From Daphnia carinata (taxonomy: Eukaryota > Arthropoda > Branchiopoda > Diplostraca > Daphniidae): DNA of 64,000 bases. The notes below the pieces were generated by a model. The model saw only the letters and a program-made list of their open reading frames with translations, had not been told where the DNA came from and searched no databases. Below, piece by piece: positions 1 through 9,707 of this stretch. The translations under genes were made by a program, and so were the position numbers. Within the stretch, counting starts at the first letter, position 1. Each line of letters begins with the position of its first letter. The stretch covers positions 3,472,001 to 3,536,000 of the forward strand of contig NC_081340.1 of NCBI RefSeq assembly GCF_022539665.2, in the 5' to 3' direction.

Positions 1-730
1 CAAATCAAGGCTTAGACTTTGCTTTGGAAAATGCAATCATCTGACTTTTTGAGATTAACTGTCTCTAAGTTTTTCTTGCATTACAGAGCATTATTGGTAA
101 ATTCAATACTCGACTATTACATTTCAAGGAGTCTCACATAGAAAATGTAAGAGACTCCTTGAACATAAGTTGATTCAGAAAGATTGGCTGGACTGTTTTA
201 AGCTCGAACCTACTATTGAAGCAATTACAATTTAGGGCATCTGTTTTAGTTCATTTATATCTAGCAGATTAAATGATTTATTTGTCTTTTTCACCTTTGT
301 ATTCCCACATTGTGATATTTACGTTACTAGATTTGAATTCTTTACATCTTCATTCAACCAGCAAAGCTGTATGACACAATTATTTGTGATAAGTTCTTGT
401 TGAAAGGAGATAGAAGATAATAAAAATTGTATTGAATTTAAGCATAATTTTCTTTAAAATGAAAGCCTATTTTACAGAACCTCTCGTCTTCAGTCAGTTT
501 AATCATTGTAGCCCCAGTAATTCCAGGAAATCATCCGAGCTAGCTTTCGAACTTGTGTCATTAAAAAAATCCTGTCGAATCATAATCGTACATTGATCTT
601 TTTTCTATCAAACGTTATGTTGTTCATCCAGTCCTTCTTTATATCTGTTACGCAGGGCCAATAAGAAAGAAAGTTTTGATTTTCGCCCCACCGTGTCTGT
701 CTCATCGCTGTCTTTGGCTTTGCCACCGGC
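1..730. other. Intergenic, no gene seen
   Basis: AT-rich sequence without a convincing ORF or splice-connected exon. The only structure I see is the perfect hairpin at 123-163, listed separately. The edge may belong to a neighbouring gene outside the window, but nothing in the sequence shows that. Confidence 0.5.
123..163. repeat. Perfect 13-bp inverted repeat (hairpin)
   Basis: TTCAAGGAGTCTC at 123-135 is exactly complementary to GAGACTCCTTGAA at 151-163, with a 15-nt loop that itself holds ACAT/ATGT. No target-site duplication or coding context is visible. It could be a MITE remnant or a chance hairpin. Confidence 0.6.
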
Positions 731-734
731 ACAT

Positions 735-1126
735 CACTGTCCTCGCCTTAGCCTTCGCTGTCTTCGCCGACGCTGTCTTCGCCTTCGCCGACGCTGTCTT
801 CGCCTTCACCATCGCTGTCTTCGCCGTCGCTATCATCGCCTTCGCCATCGCCGTCTTCGCCGTCGCTGTCTTCGTCTTCGCCATCGCCGTCTTCGCCGTC
901 GCTGTCTTCGTCTTCGCCATCGCTGTCGTCGCCTTCACTGTCTTCGCCGTCATTGCCTACGCCTGCGCTGTCTTCGCCGTCGTGGCCTTCGCCTTCGCCT
1001 TCGCCTTCGCCTTCGCTGTCGCTGTCGTCGCCTTCGCCGCCTTCGCTGTCGCTGTCGTCGCCTTCGCCTTCGCTGTCGCTGTCGTCGCCTTCGCCTTCGC
1101 TGTCGCTGTCGTCGCCTTCGCCTTCG

Positions 1127-1157
<31 letters not shown>

Positions 1158-1215
1158 GTCGCCGTCGCCGTCGCTGTCTTCGCCTTCACCGTCGCTGTCT
1201 TCGCCATCGTCTCAT
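735..1215. repeat. TCG-based minisatellite
   Basis: About 480 bp built almost only from TTCGCC, GCTGTC, GTCGCC and similar hexamers. It has higher-order periods: two 36-bp units at 841-912 and three 27-bp units starting at 1063, 1090 and 1117. Stop codons are nearly absent, so long low-complexity ORFs exist in most frames on both strands (for example alternating Phe/Ala/Val on plus, Arg/Gln or Ala/Lys/Thr on minus). That is expected of the repeat and is no evidence for a protein. One minus frame gives Asp/Ser/Glu/Gly-rich peptide for parts of the array but shifts to Ala/Thr near 1150. Confidence 0.8.
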
Positions 1216-1284
1216 TGCCGTCTTCTCCTTCTCACCGAGGAACGTCGTGCTATGGTATTGTTATGTTTTGATGTATAGAATTAG

Positions 1285-1619
1285 TTAACTCGTTGGCTGC
1301 CACCCCGTTTTGTCCCCTTTTTTTTGTTAGCTTGTAGGGACGGGCCGCGCTGCTCTGCCCCATGGTCTATCTGCCATGGGGTGGGACTGTCGCCACTGCC
1401 CAAGATTCGCCTTCGGGCGCTTAGGCAATGCACCGTAGGGACTTCCCTTTGTCGGTACGGTGGTAAATCCTGGGGTGTGCATTCCCGGAAAGGATTCTAT
1501 CACCGTATCAGCCCGGACTTGTCGTTTGACAAGTCCCTCTTTGTCGGCGATCCTTCAGACGCGATACGTAGATATTGTAGTTAAGCAACCTAAGTGTGGC
1601 GTGGCAGCCAACGAGTTAA
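1285..1619. mobile_element. piggyBac-type MITE with TTAA target duplication
   Basis: The 15-bp terminal inverted repeat CTCGTTGGCTGCCAC (1289-1303) matches its complement GTGGCAGCCAACGAG (1601-1615), and both ends abut TTAA (1285-1288 and 1616-1619). TTAA duplication with short inverted ends is the hallmark of the piggyBac superfamily. The 327-bp element is too short for a transposase, and its 86-codon internal ORF starts at a non-ATG codon and resembles nothing I know, so it is a non-autonomous element. The interior is GC-richer than its flanks and folds into local hairpins: an 8-bp stem at 1358-1381 and a 9-bp stem at 1515-1536. Daphnia carries the piggyBac-like element Pokey; whether this MITE derives from it cannot be judged here. 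Confidence 0.75.
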
Positions 1620-3182
1620 CTAGTTAGTTGTATTTGTGTATGTATTTATGTGTGTATATATGTATGTATTGATGTATGCTGTATGTAAAATAGTGGCGGA
1701 ATTGTTGGGTGGAGGTGGGACAATAAAAATAATTCATCTTTTATTACTTTCTCCCTTGTATTTCATTTTACATTACTTGACTTATTTCAGTCATAAATAT
1801 CATGAACTCGGTTACTCGTTTAAACCGAACTGTTATATTTAAAATCCAGCTATCGCCGAAAATTTATTAAAACACATTTTCTTATTATAGGGCAAACATA
1901 CTTACTTTTTACTGATATGAACAAACAAAACCAAGACTTGAGATTGTTTCCTTTGGAAATTTCCATATAAATGTCAAACACAATTGTTTGGTAAAAAAGG
2001 AGAACCACTTATTCCTGATCAGCACAAAATCACAATACTGAGAACGAATTTAAACAATGTGCATCTTTAAATTCCCAATTTTTGTCCGAAGAAGGTACTA
2101 ATTCACCAAAAAACGATACTGGATATATTTTATTAAAGCTGATAACATAATATTTGTAGCATTTCTTTCTGACAATGATCCCACAGCCAACGCAGCATAT
2201 AAGGACCCGGAGACCTGCAAGTATAGTTACAGAAGTAATACTGTTAACAATAAATGGTGAAAACCACTACTGAGACCAGCAGGAATCATACCACTAGGTT
2301 GTGAAAAATGTTACGAAGATTGAAAGTCTTTATTAGAAGGAATTTTTCATAGCCAAGAATGGTGCATTAGACTTACAAATTTGAAATACATATTAGTAGT
2401 TAAGGAAGAATCTAGTCATGATTTTCCTTTAAATAATTCTTGAATTGTAATGCTACTTCTTTCAAAATAAATTTTTGAGTGTACTTTTAAGAATTTATAC
2501 AAATTTCCTTCACCATACAAATCTTCAATCGAGCCATGAACAGAAAACTATTTTGAATACATATCTTAAAAAGCTGAAAACTGGCAGTGAAATTCCATTA
2601 CAGCCATCTTTATAGAGATTCGTTTAGTTATGATTACTATCTGTTAGCAAAATGGTTGCTTTTGACTACCACATATGATTGAAAAGCTACTTGTCACACC
2701 AATAGCAGGCCATGCTTCTTTTGTATGAAATTCTTTGCCAGAATACCTTGAAACTATGAATAGATGTCTCGCACAGTTTAAACCTATCATGATGCGGAAA
2801 AGGGAAAGTCTACGTTAAAATACCTCAAAATACAAGAAATATGCAGGGAAATTCCAAAAAAGTGAACGTTCATCTTAGTTACCATCCATCATGGGTGCCA
2901 GACGAAAGAAGACTGACAGCTGACATTACCATGGAACTGTTCGGTAGTTGTTTACTTGTCCCCTAGATGTCTCGAGCATAGGGAGGCCACCAGAGCACTC
3001 TGGCGGGCAAAAACTGCCATAGCGTTCTGGCACTTGGTGGAGCTTAACATTGTTGCTCAAAATGTTTCACAGGCTTTGCTACTCTTGGTATATGGTGGCA
3101 ATCGTGTTTCCGGAGAGTACTGGCGATTTATCAACGCCATCTATGGGGCTTAACACGCGTAGCTCTAGAGGTTTTGCAGGCG
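1620..3182. other. Intergenic, no gene seen
   Basis: A short TG/TATG-rich stretch lies at about 1626-1690. The rest is AT-rich with scattered stop codons. A 65-codon ORF at 2956-3153 lacks an ATG start and any splice signal. It overlaps a copy of the GCCATCTATGG repeat at about 3131-3146, so I do not call it a gene. Confidence 0.5.
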
Positions 3183-3412
3183 TTACCTCTCCTTTTTTAC
3201 TTTATGGCTGTCATCCAATGCTACCGTAATGTCTTCAAGTTCCCTATCAATTAAAGTTTCTTTAAAGAAATTAAAAGCGAATTTGTATAAATTATTGTTT
3301 AGAAAACTTACGTAATCGAAAGACTTCCAGCAGGACTTTTTCGAAAGACAAATAACGGCAAACCCAAGCATAGTTTTACAGCACATTTAATGATCCTATT
3401 AGCAATTTCCAT
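3183..3412 (-). CDS. Doubtful two-exon small protein (53 aa)
   Basis: Not recognised. ATG at 3412 in context TTCATGG opens exon 1 (3312-3412). A consensus GTAAGT donor follows, with a 68-nt intron (3244-3311) ending TTGATAG. Exon 2 (3183-3243) restores the frame and ends with TAA. The product would have a hydrophobic stretch at residues 8-23 and a charged, acidic-then-basic C-terminus (ELEDITVALDDSHKVKKER). Intron size fits the neighbouring genes. Against it: no AATAAA follows, the length is within what chance allows, and a second acceptor (TTTAAAG, 3260-3266) would give another frame. It may be a gene fragment. Confidence 0.25.
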
Positions 3413-3490
3413 GAATAGTATAACATACTCCTGGCCAGCATGGCCAAAACATTATCTATTAAATAGAAACGTATGTAAGTTGGTATGATT

Positions 3491-3950
3491 GATATTTCCA
3501 GCATCAACACCTATTTTTACGATATTTCTCTTAACAGATGGCGTTGGCGACGGTAAACAAACTAAAATCACTTTAATTGCGATTTATTCAGAAACTGTAC
3601 GACTTAGAGAAAACCAGCCGCTATATTCAGAATCAGCGTTCAACGCTGATTATTTCGGGTCAGTTTCATCCAATTCCATGAGATGTCATATTTTGCTGAT
3701 TTTGACAAAAGTGGGAAGGCTATAGCCTTCCTACTTTTTCAATTTTGGTCAAAATTTAGAAATCCTTTTAAATACATGTTTTTGATTGAGAATTCAATGA
3801 CGATTCTAAAATTCAACATGGTTTTTTTGTGCGACTTATAGTTTTTTAGTTATCCTGGCTTGACTGGCATTTCCAACATCGAAACCGATTTTTACGATAT
3901 TTCTGTTAATAGATGGCGTTTGCGACGGTAAACAAACTAAAATAACTTCG
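3491..3950. repeat. Diverged direct repeat pair of about 80 bp
   Basis: About 80 bp at 3491-3573 recurs with scattered substitutions at 3867-3950. Both copies read ATTTCC, then CATC, TTTTTACGATATTTCT, AGATGGCGTT and GCGACGGTAAACAAACTAAAAT. The core is the reverse complement of the GCCATCTATGG repeat clustered at 4447-4652, so one repeat family occurs here in both orientations. Confidence 0.65.
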
Positions 3951-4446
3951 ATTTGATTTGATTGAAAATTGATGTTATGTAGAACAGTTTGGGCCACTCA
4001 AGCTAGGTTTAAAATTAAGTCAAGTAAGGGCCTGTACAAAGTGGAGTTGAACAGACTTTTTCCCAATCATTTCCTAAAGGAAAAGAAGCCTAACAATCAC
4101 AACGGAAATTGTGTAATAACAATAGTTATAGCCAACATAAGTTACCCTTTGTCTCTGTTAGTTATAAACGTACTATAATTTCTCTGTACGAGATTTAGAA
4201 CTTAACTAAAGATTTGTACTCTAATATAATTCTACGTCCTAACCAGAACCAACAAAATAGTATATCACCACTGAGAAGACATAAATAAGACCTGCATATC
4301 CACATTGGTGCAGTTTTACTTCACCATGAAATTGGTTCGCTACTTCAAAAATATTCAGTTAGAACCACAGCAGCGCACAATCACTTTTTATTCTAATAGA
4401 TCGTAAGACATATGTGTGCCAAATGAAGCTTTGACGATAACGCTCG

Positions 4447-4652
4447 CAATCCATGGAGAGAAATATCGTTAAAAAGTATTGGCAGTGATCTCAGACAACG
4501 CCATCTATAGAGAAAATCTGAAAAAATGTTAGGGCGTCAACGCCATCTATGGAGAGAAATATCGGTAAAGGGACCATCGCCATCTATGGAGAACAATATC
4601 GGTAAAAAAGTTACCGAGCAACGCCATCTATGGAGAAAAATATCGTTAAAAA
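4447..4652. repeat. Cluster of GCCATCTATGGAGA repeats
   Basis: Five imperfect copies lie at about 4447-4475, 4496-4521, 4538-4570, 4576-4608 and 4619-4652. Each reads roughly AACGCCATCTATGGAG followed by AGAAATATCGGTAAA. Spacing is 37-50 bp, so this is a degenerate tandem array. Single copies lie at about 3131 (same orientation) and 3519 and 3895 (reverse). Between 4668 and 4743 another degenerate pair is visible (ATCTAGAAAGAGTCCCTAT and ATCTAGAGAGGATCCCTTT). Confidence 0.7.
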
Positions 4653-4981
4653 GAGGGTGGCAATGTACTCATCTCATCTAGAAAGAGTCCCTATCGGGAA
4701 ATGGTACAGATGATGGTCCATCTTATCTAGAGAGGATCCCTTTGGAAATTCGGCATCAATATTAAAATCACTTTTGCTTCAAGGTTATGCATCTCCGCAT
4801 ATAGTAAAAAAATTTGACAATAATCCGAAATATATTTTTTAGGAAAATGTTTTCAAATAGCTTTTTTTCTTGCACGTCAGAATACCGTTGGGGAACCTGA
4901 GACAGCATCCACTAATTCCAGGATGGCGGTAATTTTGTCTGTCTCGTTGGAATCTCGTACGGTTAAAATGAGTATTAATCT

Positions 4982-7900
4982 TCAAATTGCCACGATTCGA
5001 ATAAAAACTTCTTTATCTATGCCAATTGTGGAAGGAAGAACGTTCAGAAGTTTGCCTCTCAGCTCAGTATTCACGTATTCGTTGCCTAACATTGTCAAAA
5101 TCCAATCTTGCATCTGCATAATCAAATTGTTAGAAATGTGAAATTTTATGCAAGCGCATTTCTTAAGAGGTGCCTCACGTTTTTCTTGACTACAGCCCAT
5201 TGTGGCTGGCCGAATAGATGACTCATGCCAAGTGAGAAATATTCCCAAAGATTTTCTCTTAATTTCGTGAACTGACCTTCCTTGCTCAGTTGGCGATGGA
5301 ACACTAGCGTATCAGACATGACGGCCACGACCAGAGCAAATATATCCATCAGATTAAGAAAATTCTGGTAATAAAAAGAATTAGTAGGTTACGCTACAGA
5401 CGTGCCAAGAAATATTACCTGATCTTCACCAAGAGGTTTCAGCGCAGTAAGTTGAATGTACGACAGGAACTGCAAAAGGAAGCTGTGCGACGATTTGAAA
5501 TTCGCACCAATACACTGGTGAACAAGTTCCACGATTTCATTGTCCAACCTGAATGCGTAATTGATCAGCATAGTTAAACAGTTTTATAACTATAGGTAAA
5601 TAGTATCTTACTGAGGTAAATAGAGCGCAACTTGCAATCCTTTCAGCAGAAATTCTAAAGCCGTTTTAGAGTGGGATTCGTTTGAGGCAAAGAGAAGCGT
5701 TGCAATCAACTTTTTAGCTGTGCTCTTCGACGGAGCGCATAATGGGCGGTGCGCGCCAGAAACTAGGCAAAAACAACTTGCAAAATGTTTCAGAGATCGG
5801 AAATCATCAGCTAGAATTGGAAACAGTTTCACTAGAATATTGGCAATAGTTTCCTTCACTTCAGCTGGGATTTGTTGATCAGCCGTATTTAAGGAATGCC
5901 GTAATCGAGTTAAGATTCCTGAAATCTGCGTTTGTTCATTGTCCAGCACCACATAAAGGAAATCTTGCACAGATTTTACCGGCAGCGCCTTACAGATAGG
6001 TCCCAGGTACGAAAGAGCCACTACGGCTGATTTTCCCTAAAAACTAAACATGAAATCTAGTTTCTCGAGATATAAAATGTCCTTTTCTCACGTCTAGAGG
6101 ATTTTTGATGAACAGATTTTCGGCAATAGTCTGGGCGGAAAACGAGTGAGGAACTTGATTTAACACAATTTCCATGAACTCCGGTTCCAGATCCTATCAA
6201 AATTTGATAAAAATCAATGAGGCTCGCTAGAATGTTGAATAAAACATACGTATTGCTGCGCAATTGGCAAAAGTGACATCCAGTTAAGCGGAGGTAAAGG
6301 CCTTTCAAACGGTCCTGTAAGCACTTTAAAGGCAACGGACATCCGCACTCGACTGACTGAATTGATTTCGCAAATTCGCTGTATGTAGACTACCAAGGCC
6401 GCCAGGACACTGTCTTCTTTCAGTGAACTGTGAGATTGGATGAGATTATGAAATAATAAAACTTGCATTTAAAAGACGTTTACGAAGAATAGTTGGGTGG
6501 TTCGTTTTTCTTCGTGGCATCGTTAGCTGCCTTTTTATAAATCCAGATCGGCATAGACCGGATTTCTTCTTCGATTAGATGAGACAGCAGAGCGGCGAAA
6601 CCATTCATTACAATTTCGTCATCATAGAAATCCATAAGTTTCATCCAACATAGGCCAGGAAGGTAGTCGAGTACATCTTCAGCTTTAATGACCGTTTCTG
6701 TTTTACCAGGTGGCAGATATTTCGCAGGCACTTTCAAATCGTCCTTGCTCGAATCCGGCATGCATTTCAAATTGAAATCTTTCTTGGGAAAACGACTTAG
6801 CGATCTGCGCAAAAGACAAGCTGAAGTAAATTACGGAACAATATTTGTCATTTCAAACACAAACCTGAGCGCTATGCAACGTACTTCCGGTGAACTCGCC
6901 GTGGTGGATATTTTAAACAATGTTGTTATGGCTTGGTGGATAAATTCGTCATATTCCTCATTGTCGATCCTCAATTCGGCTGTCAGTCCAAGTAAATGGC
7001 ACACTTCAGATACTACAGACGTTCGATTATCCTGATTTAGTTTTGGTGCTAGAAGATCCCATACGGATTTTAGATCAACAACTTCGGCACGGCACAACGA
7101 TATAAGACTGCGGAGGGACAGAGTGGCAATTGTGGCACTGCTGACAGTGCTTATTTTGCCAAGAGAAGAGTTGAGCAAATCCGAAATTATGGATAGCAGT
7201 TCCGCCCCATACTTGTCTGATCTAAGACCCAAGTGAAGACAGAATGATATAATTATAAGGTTTAATTTACTTTTACCTATTTTTACATATGATGTCAATT
7301 GCTGTCGCTTTCGCAATAAGGAATTCTTCTGTTTGTTGTTGGTCCGTATTCAAAACTTTCTCCAAATACGGGTATACACGATCCTCTACTTTCCACAATT
7401 CAGCAAGTAATCGAGTTCTCACAGGTCTTAGCTGTGGGCTAGAAGACAAGGCCTCAAAAATCTGGAGCACTCGTGGTACGCAGGTCTGACAAAAAGAAAT
7501 GACAAAAAGCTTGGTAAAATATTGGGAGCTAAAACATTTTGATAGTTACAAATAATTACCTTGTCTATTGCTAAGGAAGGGAGATGATAAAGAATGGCAA
7601 GTTTTGCTTTTCCGTTTGAAGGTGCAGTTAGTTTCTTCAAAAGTAGTGTAAGCAACGATTTTGCATACAACTTTGTGGACGAAACGTATTCGATAGCAGC
7701 TTCTAATGCAGAAATGTCCCCTGAACGCCAAAATACAGCGCAATTCAATAAAAATATTGCATCGGTTAACGACGAGCGATCGCATGACCGACAAGAATCC
7801 GAAAGATTTGGTGGCGAATGATGCTCAAGGCGTTTAGCGAGTTCTGCTGTAGCTAATGCTATTTGTATGCTCGGCTCCGTACGAGACAAATGATGAATAT

Positions 7901-9228
7901 ACCGCGTTGACTTAATGCTATCCGGTGTAGCCTTATCGGATGTCAAAAACGGCGTTGGTGTTGACTCAACAATTTCCATCACACTCGATTCCAATTTGGT
8001 TGAATACGGGAATATAGGCAAGATCGCACATTGAAGTATACCCCAGACGTACGAGTTGCAGTGCTTTTTTGCAAGGCTTCGGCAAAGATCTAAAAGAGGT
8101 TCATAGCAGTTGGCATGGCACCCCATCAGAAACTGACCTACCATCACCGCGATTGGTTCCACTTCTAATGCGCAGTTGTCGACGAGCTGTTTCAGCAAAA
8201 AAACACAGTGGTGAATCCCGATTCCAAATTTGTTGTGACATGTTTGCATGGCTGATGTTAAGAGGATAGCTAATATGCTAGCTAAATCATCTTCACCTTT
8301 ATGTGTAATAGCATATTCACACAACTGCTGTACACACACAAGGTGGAAGTTGGTGCTGATTTTTTCATGATTCTAGAATGACCATATTTTAAGTGTTAGT
8401 TCAGAAATATTCTTTAAATAAAATCTCAATTTATAAGCACCTGTTGATGCTGCCACACCAAAGTTTCCAATAACCAATCAACGATTAATGGATTATTTCC
8501 AACATGCAACTTTCCTACAAGTATGCACAGAAGAGAAGTACGTGCTTCATAGCATCCATGGCATAAAGTGTAAATCACAAATGGTTTAATTTCCTTTAGT
8601 GCTTGAACTTCAAAAATTCCACATGAAATGATGTTGCTGATTTGTTGCATTATGTAAGGCCAAGACTCAGGTTGCATTTCGTACAACGAAATGAATGGAT
8701 GTCGTCCTCCCTGATATGATCCTCGAAGCATTAACTGTGCAACAGTATCAGTCAAGAGACCATAATGTCTTTGCAAAATAAAATTATTTTTAGATTGCTT
8801 TTAGTTGGGCTATTACTTGGATTACCACAGTAATTTACCTGGCTGTGGAAGCACTTGAGAGTAATGCAGTAATACTTTCATGTATTCCAAGGTGTCCGTT
8901 AAGGGTCAAGTTGAGAACAGCATGGCTGGCCTCAAAAGCAACTGCGTAGTCTGGGTCTCCACAATGATTCCACAAGAAAGTTAATTCAATAATTTTTTCA
9001 CCATCTTTACGATCTAGTTCCATGAGTTTGTTTGTTAATTGTTGCTCCACATCGCTAAACACCTACATTTGTGTGATATCGTCAAAGTTTCAGGAATGTT
9101 AGTCAGTATTCTCACACACGACGTATGAAGACAGATTAGAAAAAAGAAATTTTCAACATTCTTACCTGGTGAAGTAAAAAAGCATTTCCTTTGGATTGTT
9201 CAAGTTTTCGAGAAATCTTTTCCATCAT
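4982..9228 (-). CDS. FOCAD: Focadhesin homologue (13 exons, 1155 aa)
   Basis: Focadhesin is a large alpha-helical/HEAT-like scaffold; the vertebrate protein associates with vinculin at focal adhesions and has been linked to stability of the SKI mRNA-surveillance complex. Exons in transcript order: 9228-9166, 9062-8839, 8768-8441, 8372-7560, 7485-7277, 7221-6865, 6804-6484, 6427-6250, 6193-6092, 6036-5612, 5548-5419, 5364-5179, 5113-4982 (stop TGA). Every junction is GT-AG and all phases agree. Family-specific stretches include LRPVRTRLLAELWKVEDRVY and FLIAKATAIDIICKNR (residues about 496-546), HLLGLTAELRIDNEEYDEF, and PLPPLNWMSLLP shortly before residue 831. The vertebrate protein is about 1800 residues, so this one is shorter. 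An in-frame stop lies upstream of the Met-Met start, which supports the start. No canonical AATAAA follows; AATATA at 4831-4836 is a weak candidate. Confidence 0.88.
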
Positions 9229-9640
9229 TAACTTTTTCTGTTGCTCGTAAATAAACACACACTTTAATCAAAAATGTATAATTTTTCCACAAATTTGTTA
9301 TGAATCTAGCGCCCTAGCCCTCTCGTTCATCACTACGAAGTTCTAGCTACTGCCGTCTGCCAAACTTTTTTGTCTCGCTAACACCAAACCATTTAAAAAT
9401 TTTATGTTTGATTCGTTTCTGGGGGGGGGGGGGGGGGGGTTAATGTATTGAATTTTCATTGCTTCATCGAAACATGAACAAAAGATTATATAAACTAATT
9501 TATAACAACGAAATCGTTTTTTATTTTTACAGTTATTGTTAACTATGGCCACCAGATGTCCTGACAAACATGAATTTATAATAATTCAAACACTTGAAAA
9601 CAAGTACAGAAAAAAACACGCAATTGTGCTTTCTATTGAT
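9229..9640. other. Intergenic spacer with a G19 run
   Basis: Spacer between the focadhesin start and the 3' end of the next minus-strand gene; it should hold the focadhesin promoter and 5'UTR. A run of 19 G (C on the transcribed strand) lies at 9421-9439. No TATA box at a convincing distance and no further ORF with an exon-like context was found. Confidence 0.5.
9421..9439. repeat. Poly-G tract (19 G)
   Basis: Uninterrupted G run, unusually long for a GC-poor surrounding. Capable of G-quadruplex formation. Length may be unreliable in sequencing. Confidence 0.9.
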
Positions 9641-9644
9641 AGAT

Positions 9645-9650
9645 TTTATT
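9645..9650 (-). promoter_or_regulatory. Polyadenylation signal AATAAA
   Basis: TTTATT on plus, AATAAA on minus, about 60 nt after the stop codon at 9708-9710 of the secreted repeat protein. Position and sequence are canonical. Confidence 0.7.
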
Positions 9651-9707
9651 AGATACAGTAGATGCAATTTCATACGTCCTGCATATGATAAGTTATGTGC
9701 TAACAAT

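Noticed and set aside
676-1288. Phe/Ala/Val- and Arg-rich ORFs of up to 200 codons
   Set aside because: Translation of the minisatellite, which lacks stop codons by composition; no splice or start context.
1324-1584. 86-codon ORF inside the MITE
   Set aside because: Non-ATG start, no transposase similarity, confined to a non-autonomous element.
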